Notes under the pieces: generated by a model
The model's database searches: none
Told to the model about the DNA's origin: nothing
The model's input: the letters and a program-made list of their open reading frames with translations, nothing else
Part shown: positions 44,070-54,800 of the stretch, in pieces
How positions within the stretch are numbered: position 1 is the first letter of the stretch
Layout of the letters: every line of letters begins with the position of its first letter
Assembly: GCF_024181385.1 (NCBI RefSeq)
Contig: NZ_CP051305.1
Span: forward strand, 2,790,001-2,854,000
DNA from: Treponema sp. OMZ 798
Lineage (GTDB): Bacteria; Spirochaetota; Spirochaetia; Treponematales; Treponemataceae
Length of the DNA stretch: 64,000 nucleotides
Direction: 5' to 3'
Translations under genes and position numbers: made by a program

Positions 44070-44531
44070 TTATTTTGAAGTGATGTTTTGACAATAAGTT
44101 TCGAATATTTTGGTAAGCTGTTTTTTATAATACCTATTCATAGTTATAATCTCTTCGGTTGGTGTAGGATTTTTGGTTGTTTTTAAGTCCATATCTCCTT
44201 TAGGTGTATTTACCATATGTTTATCCCTATCGTCTTCTAATCTTTTAAGAGCCTCGTCATAGGCGTATGTTAATAGGGCTTTTTTGCGATTATCTTCTGA
44301 AAATATAAGATTGATTACGGTAAAAGCAATAATAAAAACTATAGTAATACCTATAAAAAGTGAAGTTATGATAAATACATATTGATTGCCTAAAGGGTAA
44401 ACAATTAACCATAAAAAAATTAACAGTCCAATCGCAAAAAGACTTAAAAGCATAAATATTACATAAGTGCAGATCGGCATTTGCATTTTTTGTATGTAGT
44501 TTTCAACCGATAAGTTAGTTCCTTCACTCAT
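44070..44531 (-). CDS. small membrane protein, unknown
   Basis: A 153-residue protein with two long hydrophobic segments at about 20-45 and 50-78, followed by a charged soluble tail. Not recognised. GGAG seven bases upstream fixes the ATG at 44531 rather than the TTG at 44555. It is the first gene of a pair with the 43217 membrane gene. Confidence 0.65.
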   Translation of the reverse strand: MSEGTNLSVENYIQKMQMPICTYVIFMLLSLFAIGLLIFLWLIVYPLGNQYVFIITSLFIGITIVFIIAFTVINLIFSEDNRKKALLTYAYDEALKRLEDDRDKHMVNTPKGDMDLKTTKNPTPTEEIITMNRYYKKQLTKIFETYCQNITSK

Positions 44532-44560
44532 TCTTTTTCTCCTTAAAATATTCAATTTAC

Positions 44561-44601
44561 AATGCTTAATTAAGAATTAAGTCAATTCCTAATTAAGCAT
44601 T
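44561..44601. repeat. 18-base inverted repeat
   Basis: AATGCTTAATTAAGAATT (44561-44578) and AATTCCTAATTAAGCATT (44584-44601) pair at 17 of 18 positions around a five-base loop. It lies between the LRR gene end and the 44531 start; being AT-only and without a T-tract it is not a clear terminator. Confidence 0.6.
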
Positions 44602-44619
44602 TATAATTCCTAATTTATT

Positions 44620-45939
44620 TTAGTTTTTCTTCCAGTATTTCATGAAATACTTTCTGCTTAAAAAACTAGCCGCTGTTTTGGGGTCTTTCAATTCTTCTTC
44701 ATTTATGGGTGCGGAATCGTCCTCATACGCATTCACAGCCCAGCCGTTGGTATCTGCAAAGACCGCACTCGTTAAGCCCTTGCAGTTTTCAAAAGCAAAC
44801 TTGTCTATTGTAGTCAGGTTTGCGGGTAAGTTTATGCTTTTTAAGTCCTCACAGCCTTTAAAAGCTTACCATCCTATTGTATCCAGGTTTGTGCAAGAAG
44901 ATAGGTCTATGCTTGTTAAGCCCGTACAGTCGTTAAAAGCATAGCCGCCTATTTGGGTAAGGCTTTGAGGTAACTTTACGGAAGTTATTCCGCTACAATC
45001 TCTAAAGGCTCCCTTATCCTGGTTGTCGCCTTCTTCTATTTCGGTAATACCGTCGGGGATTATTATTTTGCCTTTGGGTTTTGCTCCGCTATAGCCTTTC
45101 TTGTCTATAAGTTTGATTTTATCGCCTACGATATTAAATTTGGCTTTGGCATAGTTGGTTACGGCGTATACGGTTATGTGCTTGTCTATCTGGTAGCCGT
45201 CGGTCAGTTTTGCTCCGTTTTCATTGTCAAGTCTCCATTCGTAAACCTCATAATCGCCGCCCTGCCATTCGGGTTTTAAGTTTACCTTAGCTTCTACTTG
45301 AGCTTTTATGTCTGCCCATTTTTTGGTTTCGGTAATGGGAATTTCGATGAAGTTTTCTTGAGATATTTCTGTTCTTTCATCACCTTTTATGGTAATGTGG
45401 AAGTTTTTATTCCAGAAGGCCTTGTATTCTGCATCTTGAACAGGAAAGGTTGAAGGAAGTTCCGGCTCCCAGTACCAAAAAATATGTTCAGTCTTTGTCG
45501 GCTCAACAAGATTTATATCTGCTCCGTATCTGCTCTTTAACTTATCACCATCTATAAGAGGTGTAGTAGTACTTCCGCCTTGTAAATCAAGTGTGATGGT
45601 AATTTCGTTTCTGTTATACTTAATCTGCACTACCGTAGACCCGTCTGCATTTATTGAGGTTTGGCTAAAATCTTGCACCGTAAAGCCCTCATAGGCTTTG
45701 GCCTTCGCAGAGGTGGTTTCGCCTGCCTTACCGCTTAAGATTTCCCTCTCGTACACGGTGTACTCATCGTTACCGATATTTTGCTGCAAGTGTTCTACCG
45801 TGTAATTATATCTAGGATCAACCTTAGGCTTACAGCCGGTCAACAGCCCTGTCAATAATACCATCGGCAGCAAGGCTGCCAATACCGATGCAGTAAGATT
45901 TACTGCCCCAAAAAAGGATTTTCTTTTACTTTGCTTCAT
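44620..45939 (-). pseudogene. BspA-like leucine-rich-repeat lipoprotein interrupted by an in-frame stop
   Basis: A surface lipoprotein with signal peptide and lipobox LLTGC (Cys36). Middle domains include YAFNDCTGLTSIDLSSCTNL, the treponemal leucine-rich repeat also found in BspA. Translation stops at a TAA at 44866-44868 after IGW. The same frame then continues for 81 more codons with AFKGCEDLKSINLPANLTTI and AFENCKGLTS, two further repeat units, and ends KYWKKN at 44620-44622. A Tyr codon (TAT or TAC) in the expected position IGWYAF would restore one 439-residue protein. AGAGGA precedes the start. It may be a nonsense mutation, a sequencing error or a read-through site. Confidence 0.85.
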
Positions 45940-46436
45940 TCCTCTTTCCTTCCTTTTTAATTTATTTTTTTATTTAACCGCTAAGGGCGCGAAGCGTTGA
46001 GTTTACGCTCAACTTCGCAAAGAATTTTAAGGTAGTCTTTGTATGATATTCCTTTATAATCCTTGGCACTTTTTGTGCCTCTTGCGGTTTTATTAAACGA
46101 TGTGAGAAAATTATATCCTGTGTGTGATTGTTTAAATTTAGCCGCAGAGAGCACAATGGTGTTAAGGAATGTGAGGAGGAATTTGTAAGGTGTTTCTTAA
46201 TTATTCTTTGCGGTTTATCTAAAAGAGTGCTGAGTGCTGAGTGATTATGGGTTTGCTTTCGGTTTTGTCAAGTAGTTTGACATGCTTATCAAAAGTTTTA
46301 ATATTCGAATACTCTCTTTTCCCTTTCATAGTTTAGTATTATATAATATTTTGTATGGAATAGCAAGGCTCTTTTTAATTGTAAGCCTATTGAAAAACAT
46401 TCTTTTTAGTGTTATCTTAGTTAATCAGAGGTGAAA
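45940..46436. other. intergenic region without a credible gene
   Basis: About 500 bases between the LRR gene and the lipoprotein gene. The left end holds a hairpin with arms GCGAAG-CG-TTGAG and CTCAACTTCGC at about 45988-46018, and a small GGCAC-TTTTT-GTGCC hairpin at about 46060-46074. A short direct repeat GTGCTGA occurs in tandem near 46226-46243. The only open frame (about 60 codons, minus strand) has no ribosome site and no recognisable sequence. Confidence 0.5.
46390..46418 (+). promoter_or_regulatory. promoter of the 46437 lipoprotein / hutI genes
   Basis: TTGAAA (46390-46395), 17-base spacer and TATCTT (46413-46418); predicted leader of about 12 bases containing AGAGG. Confidence 0.5.
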
Positions 46437-47078
46437 ATGAAAAAAATTAAAATTGTGTTTTTTATGGCAGTTCTTGCATTTATTTTGACGGGATGCGAGC
46501 TTATGGATTCTTTAGCTAAAGAAACTGAAATAATCAAACAGATCAAGGATGAAGATTTACGAGGGTACACCGTAACATGGCTTATTTTTGCGGATGACAG
46601 CGATGCCTTAAAATCGGCCGCCTATAAAAAAGCCGCTTCTTATTATAAAAAGGCATCCGAAAATGCCGGTTTAAAAGATCAATTTCAAATTATAGTTGTT
46701 TCCGACGGTATAGAAAAAGCAATTCGTGAAAAGGTAAAGGAAGCCGGATTTGATGCGGATTGTTTCCCGTTAAGATGGAACGGAAATGTAAAAAATAAAT
46801 ATAACCCTGATGACAAAAAAAATTATTCCGTATTTTTCGATAAAAAGGGCAGGGCTCTTTTTAGTATGACGGAAGACTGGAAATTTGAAAATTACGGCGG
46901 ACTTGCGGATTATTCTCTTGAAGCCGCAGGCTTGAAGAACATAAACGAATTAAAAAATCCTCTTACCTTTTTTAAGACCTTAAATAAAATGCAGGAAGAC
47001 GATATTTTTAAATTTATAAACAATGCCGTAAATTTAAATCTAAAAGAGATTTTAAGAAATTTTATAAATCAAGATTAG
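46437..47078 (+). CDS. lipoprotein of unknown function
   Basis: A 213-residue protein with a lipoprotein signal (MKKIKIVFFMAVLAFILTGC). The mature part resembles a thioredoxin-like or redox-domain architecture only loosely: VTWLIFADDSDALKSAA, FQIIVVSDG, YSVFFDKKGRALFSM; no catalytic Cys pair is present. AGAGG lies five bases before the ATG; a GTG at 46431 is the outer end of the frame. hutI follows 24 bases later on the same strand, perhaps in one transcript. Confidence 0.75.
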   Translation: MKKIKIVFFMAVLAFILTGCELMDSLAKETEIIKQIKDEDLRGYTVTWLIFADDSDALKSAAYKKAASYYKKASENAGLKDQFQIIVVSDGIEKAIREKVKEAGFDADCFPLRWNGNVKNKYNPDDKKNYSVFFDKKGRALFSMTEDWKFENYGGLADYSLEAAGLKNINELKNPLTFFKTLNKMQEDDIFKFINNAVNLNLKEILRNFINQD

Positions 47079-47102
47079 TTTTATTTTTATGGAGGACTCA
47101 AA

Positions 47103-48344
47103 ATGATTTTATTTATAAGCGACAGTATTTTTACTTCTACCGAAAAAAAGAGCGAGGATTTTGATAAGGCCTTCGCAGGTTACATAGTTGTAGAAAACGG
47201 TATTATTCAAAAGGTCGGCAAGGGCGAGGCTCCCGAAAGTTTAAAAAGCCAAGCCGAAAAAATAGTTGATGCAAGAGGAAAGACCATTACTGCAGGTCTT
47301 GTCGATGCCCACACCCACTTGGTGCACGGTGGCTCGCGCGAACATGAGCTTGCAATGAAACTCGAAGGAAAGAGCTATCTTGAAATACACGCAAGCGGAG
47401 GAGGCATTTTCAGCACCGTAAGAGCAACAAGAGCTGCCTCAAAAGAAGAGTTGACACAGAAGGCTATGACCAGTCTTGACCGAATGCTTATTCACGGTAC
47501 AACCACTGCCGAATCAAAAAGCGGTTACGGCCTCGACATGGATACCGAAATTAAGTGTCTCGAGATAAATTCTTATTTAAACGAAAATCATCCTATCGAT
47601 ATTGTTTCGACCTATATGGGTGCCCATGCAACTCCGCCCGAATTCAAGGACAACAAAGAAGGCTATATCAAGTTTATGATAGAAGAGGTTATGCCCGAAG
47701 TTAAAAGACGAGGCTTGGCCGAATTTTCCGATGCCTTTTGTGAGGACAAGATTTTTTCTGTAGAAGAAACCGAGAGAATAATGAAGGCTGCTAAAGACCT
47801 CGGCTTTAAGTTAAAGCTTCATGCAGACGAGATAGTTCCTTTAAAGGGTGCCGAGCTTGCCGCAAAGATGAATGCACACTCTGCAGAGCACCTGATGGCA
47901 ATCTCCGATGAAGGAATTACGGCCCTTGCAAAATCGGGAACCGTTGCCGTTCTTCTTCCTGCCACCTCTTTCTTTTTGATGTCGCCTATTTATGCGCCTG
48001 CAAAAAAGATGATTGAAGAAGGCGTAAGGGTCGCCCTTGCAACCGATTATAACCCCGGAAGCAGCCCGACCGAAAACCTGCAAATGTCTATGTGGGCGGC
48101 TTGTTTTAAGATGAAGCTTTTACCTGCACAGATTTTACGCGGAGTAACCATCAATGCGGCCTATGCAATCGACCGCGAAAAAACTATAGGCAGCATCGAA
48201 GAAGGAAAACAGGCAGACCTTGTTATCTTTGATGCCCCCAATATTGATTACCTTGTTTATCACTTCGGCGTAAACTCCGTTGATCAGGTTTGGAAAAAGG
48301 GAAAGCTCGCTGCCGAAAAAAGGCAGGTAGTTTACAAGAACTGA
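47103..48344 (+). CDS. hutI: imidazolonepropionase
   Basis: Third step of histidine degradation: hydrolysis of imidazolone-5-propionate to formiminoglutamate. Metal and substrate motifs are DAHTHLVHGGSREHELAMKLEG, GIFSTVRATR, KLHADEI, SAEHLMAIS and ATDYNPGSSP. The 413-residue length is normal. GGAGG precedes the ATG. hutH and hutU are not in the window. The next gene is a folate cyclodeaminase, which would process the formimino group released later in the pathway. Confidence 0.95.
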   Translation: MILFISDSIFTSTEKKSEDFDKAFAGYIVVENGIIQKVGKGEAPESLKSQAEKIVDARGKTITAGLVDAHTHLVHGGSREHELAMKLEGKSYLEIHASGGGIFSTVRATRAASKEELTQKAMTSLDRMLIHGTTTAESKSGYGLDMDTEIKCLEINSYLNENHPIDIVSTYMGAHATPPEFKDNKEGYIKFMIEEVMPEVKRRGLAEFSDAFCEDKIFSVEETERIMKAAKDLGFKLKLHADEIVPLKGAELAAKMNAHSAEHLMAISDEGITALAKSGTVAVLLPATSFFLMSPIYAPAKKMIEEGVRVALATDYNPGSSPTENLQMSMWAACFKMKLLPAQILRGVTINAAYAIDREKTIGSIEEGKQADLVIFDAPNIDYLVYHFGVNSVDQVWKKGKLAAEKRQVVYKN

Positions 48345-48395
48345 TTTTGATTTTAATTAAATAAACAAAAAAGTTTGAACAATAGGAGATTTTTT

Positions 48396-49037
48396 ATGGA
48401 ATTAGTAAAGATGATGGTAAGTGCCTTTGTTGACGAAACAGCAAGCGATTCTCCGGCCCCCGGAGGCGGTTCGGTTTCTGCCTTAGCAGGCTCGCTCGCC
48501 TCGGCCCTCGGTCAGATGGTTATCCGCCTGACGACAGGAAAAAAAGCCTTTGCTTCTCTTGATGAAAAAACTCAAGAGGAATTTAAGGCTCAGCTTCCTA
48601 AACTGGAAAAGGCACAAAAACGATTGGTCGAAATCATTGACGAAGACACTCAGGCCTTTAATGCCTTTATGGAAGCCTTAAAATTACCTAAGGACACTGA
48701 TGAGCAAAAGGCAAAACGTAATAAGGCTATGTCCGATGCTACTGTTGTAGCCATGCAGGTTCCGCTTGAAACAGCTAAAACCTGTTTGGAAGTTTTACGC
48801 TTTTTACCCATTGTTGCCGTTCACGGAAACAAAAATGCCGCATCCGATGCAGGTGTTGCAGCCCTTAATGCCCGCTCCGGTTTGGAAGGCGCTATCTTAA
48901 ACGTCAAGATAAACCTAGGCGGTATCGACGATGCCCCCCTCTGCGAAAAGACAAGGGCAGAATGCAATAAGATGCTTGAAGAAGGCGAAAAGCTAAAGAC
49001 CGAAATTTTAAAGACAATCTATTCAAAGATCGAATAG
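48396..49037 (+). CDS. formiminotetrahydrofolate cyclodeaminase / methenyl-THF cyclohydrolase family
   Basis: A 213-residue cyclodeaminase/cyclohydrolase domain protein. The signature DETASDSPAPGGGSVSALAGSLASALGQMV is plain. It converts formimino-tetrahydrofolate to methenyl-tetrahydrofolate or acts as cyclohydrolase, tying histidine breakdown to the folate pool; the glutamate formiminotransferase partner is not here. GGAG six bases upstream supports the ATG at 48396 over the TTG at 48375. It forms an operon with hutI. Confidence 0.9.
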   Translation: MELVKMMVSAFVDETASDSPAPGGGSVSALAGSLASALGQMVIRLTTGKKAFASLDEKTQEEFKAQLPKLEKAQKRLVEIIDEDTQAFNAFMEALKLPKDTDEQKAKRNKAMSDATVVAMQVPLETAKTCLEVLRFLPIVAVHGNKNAASDAGVAALNARSGLEGAILNVKINLGGIDDAPLCEKTRAECNKMLEEGEKLKTEILKTIYSKIE

Positions 49038-49067
49038 GTTTAACTGCAAAGTCCAATTGGCGAATGA

Positions 49068-49121
49068 GGGGAGCAAGGGTCATTTGAATTTTTTACGAAT
49101 TATCAAATATCTTTGCTCCCC
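49068..49121. terminator. bidirectional stem-loop between fchA-like gene and threonine aldolase
   Basis: GGGGAGCAA (49068-49076) pairs with TTGCTCCCC (49113-49121), and CATTTGA (49081-49087) with TCAAATA (49103-49109). The right arm lies inside the end of the threonine aldolase coding sequence. Confidence 0.55.
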
Positions 49122-50161
49122 TTGTTGTTTATCTCGTCCAAGTATTCAAAGAGTTTTTTTACGGCTTCTTTTGTTGTAGCCCAAGAGGTGCAAAAGCGTA
49201 CGGCTGTTTGATTTTCTGAGATCTTTGTCCAAAATTCGCATTTAAATTCTTTTTCTATTTTAGTTAAAAGACTGTTTTCGATTATGGGAAAACTTTGATT
49301 TGTTGCGCTTTCCATAAAAAAGGAAAAGCCGCGTTCTGAAAATCCCTTGCGTATCATCTTTGCCGTTTCGTTCATCGTTTTTCCTATCTCGAAGTAAAGG
49401 TTGTCTGTAAAAAGAGTTTTAAACTGAAGACCTAAAAGCCGGCCCTTTGCGAAGAGACCTCCCTTTTGTTTTTGGATGTACCTAAAATCTTTTTGAAGAT
49501 CGGGATTGTTTATTATAAGGGCTTCACCGAAAAGGGCTCCCATCTTTGTTCCGCCTATATAAAATGCATCCGTATATCTTGCCAAGTCTGCAAGGCTTAA
49601 ATCGTTATTGTCCGCTGTGAGGGCGGTTCCTAGGCGGGCTCCGTCAACATAGAGCGGAACGGAATATTTTTGAGCTGTCAGCTTTAAATCCTGTAATTCT
49701 TTTTTTGAATAAATGGTACCGAGCTCGGTAGGGTTCGAAATATAAATCATCCCGGGCTGAACCATGTGCTCTGCTGTAGGGTCTTCATAGTGAGCTTTTA
49801 TAAGAGCTTCTGTCTGTTCTGCCGTTATTTTTCCGTTTGTCGATTCGATGGTAAGAACCTTGTGTCCGCAGGCTTCTATGGCTCCCGACTCATGCACGTT
49901 TATATGTCCGGTATCGGCCGCTATTACCCCCTGATGGGGCCTTAGTACCGAAGCAATCATTGTCAGGTTTGTTTGTGTTCCGCCCGAGAAAAAATAAACC
50001 TTACTTTGAGGGGCGTCCAGCTCCTTTAAGATAAGGTTTGCTGCTTCTGTACAATATTGGTCACAGCCGTAACCTACAGTTTGCTCTTCATTTGTTTCCG
50101 TTAATGTCTTAAGAATTTTTGGGTGACAGCCTTCGCTGTAATCGTTTATAAAAAAATACAT
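49103..50161 (-). CDS. low-specificity L-threonine aldolase
   Basis: PLP-dependent enzyme that cleaves threonine or allo-threonine to glycine and acetaldehyde. At 352 residues it shows FFSGGTQTNLTMIASVL, ADTGHINVHESGAIEACGHKV, YVDGARLGTALT and the PLP lysine in YIGGTKMGALFGEALI. GGGAG precedes the ATG. It stands alone between convergent hutI-side genes and the AAA/nuclease gene. Confidence 0.9.
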   Translation of the reverse strand: MYFFINDYSEGCHPKILKTLTETNEEQTVGYGCDQYCTEAANLILKELDAPQSKVYFFSGGTQTNLTMIASVLRPHQGVIAADTGHINVHESGAIEACGHKVLTIESTNGKITAEQTEALIKAHYEDPTAEHMVQPGMIYISNPTELGTIYSKKELQDLKLTAQKYSVPLYVDGARLGTALTADNNDLSLADLARYTDAFYIGGTKMGALFGEALIINNPDLQKDFRYIQKQKGGLFAKGRLLGLQFKTLFTDNLYFEIGKTMNETAKMIRKGFSERGFSFFMESATNQSFPIIENSLLTKIEKEFKCEFWTKISENQTAVRFCTSWATTKEAVKKLFEYLDEINNKGSKDI

Positions 50162-50208
50162 ACTTGCTCCCTATAAAACTTTTTGTAAGTAATTTCCGAA
50201 TTTTATTT

Positions 50209-51828
50209 TTAAACTTGTTCACTTTTCCATTCCCCGATAGTTCTTTCTTCTTCATCAAAGCTTGAACCTATCAGGATAATCTTTTTACCCTCTCCCTTAA
50301 ATTGTGCGGCATAGCCCTTCTCTTTTATCTGAGCTATTGCATCTTCGGCGGTGCCTACACTCATCAGCTTAAACTCAAAGATGTAGATTGTGTCTCTGGT
50401 ATGCACAATGCAGTCAGCCCTGCCCTTTGCACAGTGGATTTCAGTCTGTACAAATTGTCCCATAAGCTTAAAGATTAGGTAGACTGCCGTCTGATAGTTT
50501 TGCTCCCTTAGTTTGAGCTTATCTTTAGGCAAGTTATCGTAAGGAACGCCTGCTATTATAGCCTGCATCCGCTCCATAAACCCGTCTACATTCCCTGCCC
50601 TTACATCCTCTACAAACTCCCATACCGAAACACCTGTTTCGTCAGGCCCAAGAGAGGAGTAGGCAGGTAAAAGATTTTTTAAAAAGCCGAACCTCACCTC
50701 ATCATTAGGAAAGCCTAAGCGGTAAAGGTTAGATTCTTCTATGTATTCTTTTATCGTTAAATATCCCGATTGAAAAAGTATGGGTAGGGGATTTTTTGCA
50801 TCTGCCCTATATAGCTCTATACCTGACTCATCAAGCTCAACTTTTCCGTCCAGCTTGGGTATATTGTAATAAGCATCTTTTAGGTAGTTTACCAAAAAGG
50901 TAGGTGTACCTGTTGAGAACCAGTAATCCTTTAATTGACCGGAATTAAGAGTGTTTAATATGCTGAAAGGATTATAAACCGACTCTCCTAAAACACTGAA
51001 CTTATAGCCGTCATAACGCTTTTTTAATTCTTCAAGCATTTTGTCATAAGAGTTTTTAGTGTTATTTGCTAATCTTTCTATTTCGGGTTTAAAGGTGTTT
51101 TCTATTTCGCCTTGTGTCAGTCCGCATATTTCGGCATAGTCATTGAGCATACTTATATCCTGCAAATTGTTTAAATCGCTGAAAATGCTTATTTTGCTGA
51201 ATTTTGTTACACCCGTCAAAAAGGCAAAGCGTATGTACTGGTCGCAGGTTTTTATTACGGAATAAAAGGCTTTTAGCGTGTTACGGTACTCTTCGTTCAA
51301 GGCTTCGTTTACCCCCATAGTCTGTAAAAGAGGTTTGTCGTACTCGTCTACTAAAATAACTACTTGACGGCCGGTTTTTTCATATAAGGTTGTAACTATA
51401 GATTTAAATCTATCTTCAATACTTCCGGATGTTTTTGTGATACTATAAAGTTTTTCCCAGTCATCTAAGTGTAAATTTATAATAGTTAGAAGAGCTTCTT
51501 CATTCTTATAATATTTTGTATTAAAGTCCAAATAAAGTACAGGATATTCTATCCAAGCATCGGTCTTTTCAATTTCGGCTCTTTTTTCTTCGGCCTTTTC
51601 GATGTACAGGCCTGTAAATAATTCTTTTTGGCCTAAAAAGTAAGACCTCAAGGTTGAGAGAAAGAGGCTTTTACCGAAGCGGCGCGGACGGCTCAAAAAG
51701 TATGGAGAGGAAGTACGAACAAGGCTAAAAATATAACGAGTTTTATCTACATATAAATAATTATCATTCCTCATTTTTTCAAAGCTTTGAACGCCTATAG
51801 GTATCTTTCGCGATAAATCAAAATCCAT
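50209..51828 (-). CDS. AAA-ATPase-like protein with C-terminal PD-(D/E)XK domain (DUF1703)
   Basis: A 539-residue protein of the AAA-like/DUF1703 family that is highly expanded in host-associated anaerobes. The N-terminal signature is KIPIGVQSFEKMRNDNYLYVDKT then RPRRFGKSLFLSTL (degenerate P-loop) and VVILVDEYDKPLL (Walker B). The C-terminus carries a nuclease-like core, FVQTEIHCAKGRADCIVHT and IYIFEFKL. Its role is unknown; relatives are thought to be addiction or defence elements. AGGAGG precedes the ATG at 51828. Confidence 0.88.
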   Translation of the reverse strand: MDFDLSRKIPIGVQSFEKMRNDNYLYVDKTRYIFSLVRTSSPYFLSRPRRFGKSLFLSTLRSYFLGQKELFTGLYIEKAEEKRAEIEKTDAWIEYPVLYLDFNTKYYKNEEALLTIINLHLDDWEKLYSITKTSGSIEDRFKSIVTTLYEKTGRQVVILVDEYDKPLLQTMGVNEALNEEYRNTLKAFYSVIKTCDQYIRFAFLTGVTKFSKISIFSDLNNLQDISMLNDYAEICGLTQGEIENTFKPEIERLANNTKNSYDKMLEELKKRYDGYKFSVLGESVYNPFSILNTLNSGQLKDYWFSTGTPTFLVNYLKDAYYNIPKLDGKVELDESGIELYRADAKNPLPILFQSGYLTIKEYIEESNLYRLGFPNDEVRFGFLKNLLPAYSSLGPDETGVSVWEFVEDVRAGNVDGFMERMQAIIAGVPYDNLPKDKLKLREQNYQTAVYLIFKLMGQFVQTEIHCAKGRADCIVHTRDTIYIFEFKLMSVGTAEDAIAQIKEKGYAAQFKGEGKKIILIGSSFDEEERTIGEWKSEQV

Positions 51829-51898
51829 ATCAAGCCTCCTCAAAGATGATTATAACATAAGACAGGGTATTATTCAATGTTGCGGAATTTGCAGCCGC

Positions 51899-54800
51899 CT
51901 ATTTCTTAAAAAGGCCTGCGAGCTCTTCATTGCTTAATTTTGAAATCCAAGTTTCGCCTGAAGAAATACTCATGCCGCTTATTTCCCGTTTTTTTTGAAT
52001 CATTTCATCAATTTTTTCTTCAAAGGTGCCGGAGCAGATAAAGCGGTGCACAAATACGTTTTTAGTCTGCCCGATTCTAAATGCCCGATCTGCGGCCTGA
52101 TCTTCAACTGCGGGATTGTACCAAAGGTCAAAGTGAATTACCCTGTTAGCTGCCGTCAAGTTAAGTCCCGTTCCTCCCGCCTTAAGCGAAATTAAAAAGA
52201 TACGGTAAGCAGGATCCGTTTGAAAAAGGCCGACGGCTTTTTTGCGTTTTGAGGCGGGCATTTGGCCGTGAAGCAAAAGGGGGCCGGTTCCCAATTCTTT
52301 TTGAATAATGGTTTTTAGAATATTGAGGGTGCCTACATATTGGCTGAAAATAATAGCCTTTTCGCCTGAAGAAATTATCTCGCTTAAAAGCTCGATGAGG
52401 GCGGTAACCTTCCCGGAATGCTTCATCTCGCTCGGAGTTTCCTTGTCATAGGCCCGCGGATGATTGCATACCTGTTTTAAGGCCGTTAAAAGTTTTAGGA
52501 CATAGGCCTGCCTTTCAATCTTAGTTTCGGCTCCCATCACCTTGTGTAATTCCGTTTCTACAAGGTTCTCGTAAATTGCCAGCTGCTCAGGCGTAAGATT
52601 GCAATATTGATTTGTAATTATCTTGTCGGGTAAGTCGGAGATAACCTTGGGATCGGTTTTTAGGCGGCGCAGCAAAAAGGGCGAAGTGATTTTCTTTAAA
52701 TCGTCTGCTTCGATTTCGGAATTGTGAAGCTCAATCGGAATGCGCCATTTTTTTCGAAACTCGTCAGCCGAGCCCAGATAGCCGGGGAGAAAAAAGTCGA
52801 ATATGGAGCGCATATCTTCAAGGTTGTTTTCGACAGGGGTACCGGTAAGAGCGATTCTGCCCCTTGCCTGAATTGCCTTTACTGCATGGGCCTTCTTTGT
52901 TCCCGAATTTTTTATAGCCTGAGCCTCATCCAAAATAATACAAAAAACTTTTTTATCCTTTAATTTTTCTATATCGTTTTGCATCGTCTGGTAGGTGCTT
53001 ATTATTACGTCGGCTTCGGTATTGAACTTGCGCCTTGCTCCGTGATAAAGGTCAACTTTAAGGGATGGAGCAAATTTGGCTATTTCGTGTTCCCAGTTTG
53101 AAAGAAGGCTTGCAGGAGCTATAACCAAAAAAGGCTCCTCTGCTTCTTTTGAATTTTTAAAGGCCAGTATCAAGCTTATAATTTGTACGGTTTTGCCCAA
53201 GCCCATGTCATCGGCCAAAAGACAGCCGAAGCCGCTTTTGATATTTGCATAAAGCCAGCGGAATCCCTTTTCCTGATAGGGCCGCAATTCCGCATTTAAG
53301 TTTTGAGGAACGGGAATGTCATCTTGCCTGAAAATGCCGTCGATAATTTCTGCGGCCGGTTTGGAGCAGACTGCATTCCCCGAAAGAACCGCTTGAAGGG
53401 CTTCCCTCATGTCTGCCGGTTTTTCAAATGCCTTTAACATTTTGGCAACTTCTTCGGGGTCGAGCAAAAGGAACTGATCATTAAATTTTACCAAGCCCGA
53501 TTTATTTAAAAAGAGCTTTTTAAATTCGTCTATGTCTATTACGGTGTCTCCAAGCATTACGGCCCGGTCATAGGAAAGAACGTCATCAAGGTTTAAAAAC
53601 GAAACTACATTTCCTGCTCCCTTTACGGATTTTACACTTATGACGGGCTTGGGCGTCAAAACGTTTTTTAGGCTTTTAGGTAAAACTATGTCGATGCCGA
53701 ACCGCTGCAAAAGTTTGGCCGCCCTTTGCAAAAAGAGGCCTGCTTCTTCGCGTGAGAGCATAATATTTTTTTTGACTGCAAGAATCGAAAGAGCCGGTAA
53801 GTAGGCCGAAAGGCTTGCCGGAAAGCGCAAAATATCGTCGGGGTTTTTGCTCCTCTTTGCTGCGATATTTAACTCGGTAAAGGGAGCTTCCGCTTCGAGA
53901 GAAAAGGAAGATGCATCGTTTTCAAAGCTTTCACTTTCACCGGAGTTTTCTTTAGCCTTACGCACAAGGGCGGAAAGCAAAAAGAACTCGTCTTCTTTTA
54001 GTGAGTCCAAAGTCAGGCGGTATTCATAGCCGCAATTGCTGTAATTTAAAACCGAAAGCCAAGAGTAAATTACCGTATCCAAATTCCGCTTGCCGGGAAC
54101 GCTTATATCTATTTCTTCATTTGAAAAAAAGAGAGAGTCTATTTCTTTATCCCTGGTATAGGACTTACTCGGGAAAAATTTTAAAGATGCCGCATACTCG
54201 GTTAAAAGGGCTGTAAGTAAAAGTTCGGCACAGTAGAGCCTTCCCCATTTTTCGACCGGAAGAAAAAAGTCCTTTGTGAGGGAAGCTGCAAATTTAAGAA
54301 TGTCGGCCTTTATTTCGGAAGAGGCAGAAAGGCTTTTCCAAAAGATAAAAAGTTTTTTGTTTTCGGTAAATACGGCAGGTATAAGTGCCGAGCTTTGGAT
54401 GAGTTTTCCCGCAATGGCAAAGAGAGAAAAAAGAATTTTGACCGAGGGGCTCATCTCGTTTAAACTGCTTCTTGTTTTATAAAAATTTTGAGCCTGCAAA
54501 AGGGTTTGATTTATCTCTTGGTTTTCGCCTAATTTTATGCTTACCGTTAGAGGGCTTTTAGGCTCAAGCGGAAAGACTCTTTTTTGCTTTCGGATATTGT
54601 CGATGTTTATTTTTACCCTTGCAAACAAAAAAGGGTTTACCGATTTTTCTTCTTCGCCTTGCTTTTCTTGACTGTAAAAGTTAAGCCCGTAATTTAAAAC
54701 CGCCTTGTGATAAAATTCCGTAAGCTTTATTATAAAATCGCCCGATGTAAAATTAGGTTCAGGCGGAAGGATACCGGTTATAAGCGGAAGATAGGATTCT

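Noticed and set aside
45974..46156. 60-codon minus-strand frame in the 45940-46436 gap
   Set aside because: No start site, no recognisable sequence and hairpins inside; treated as non-coding.
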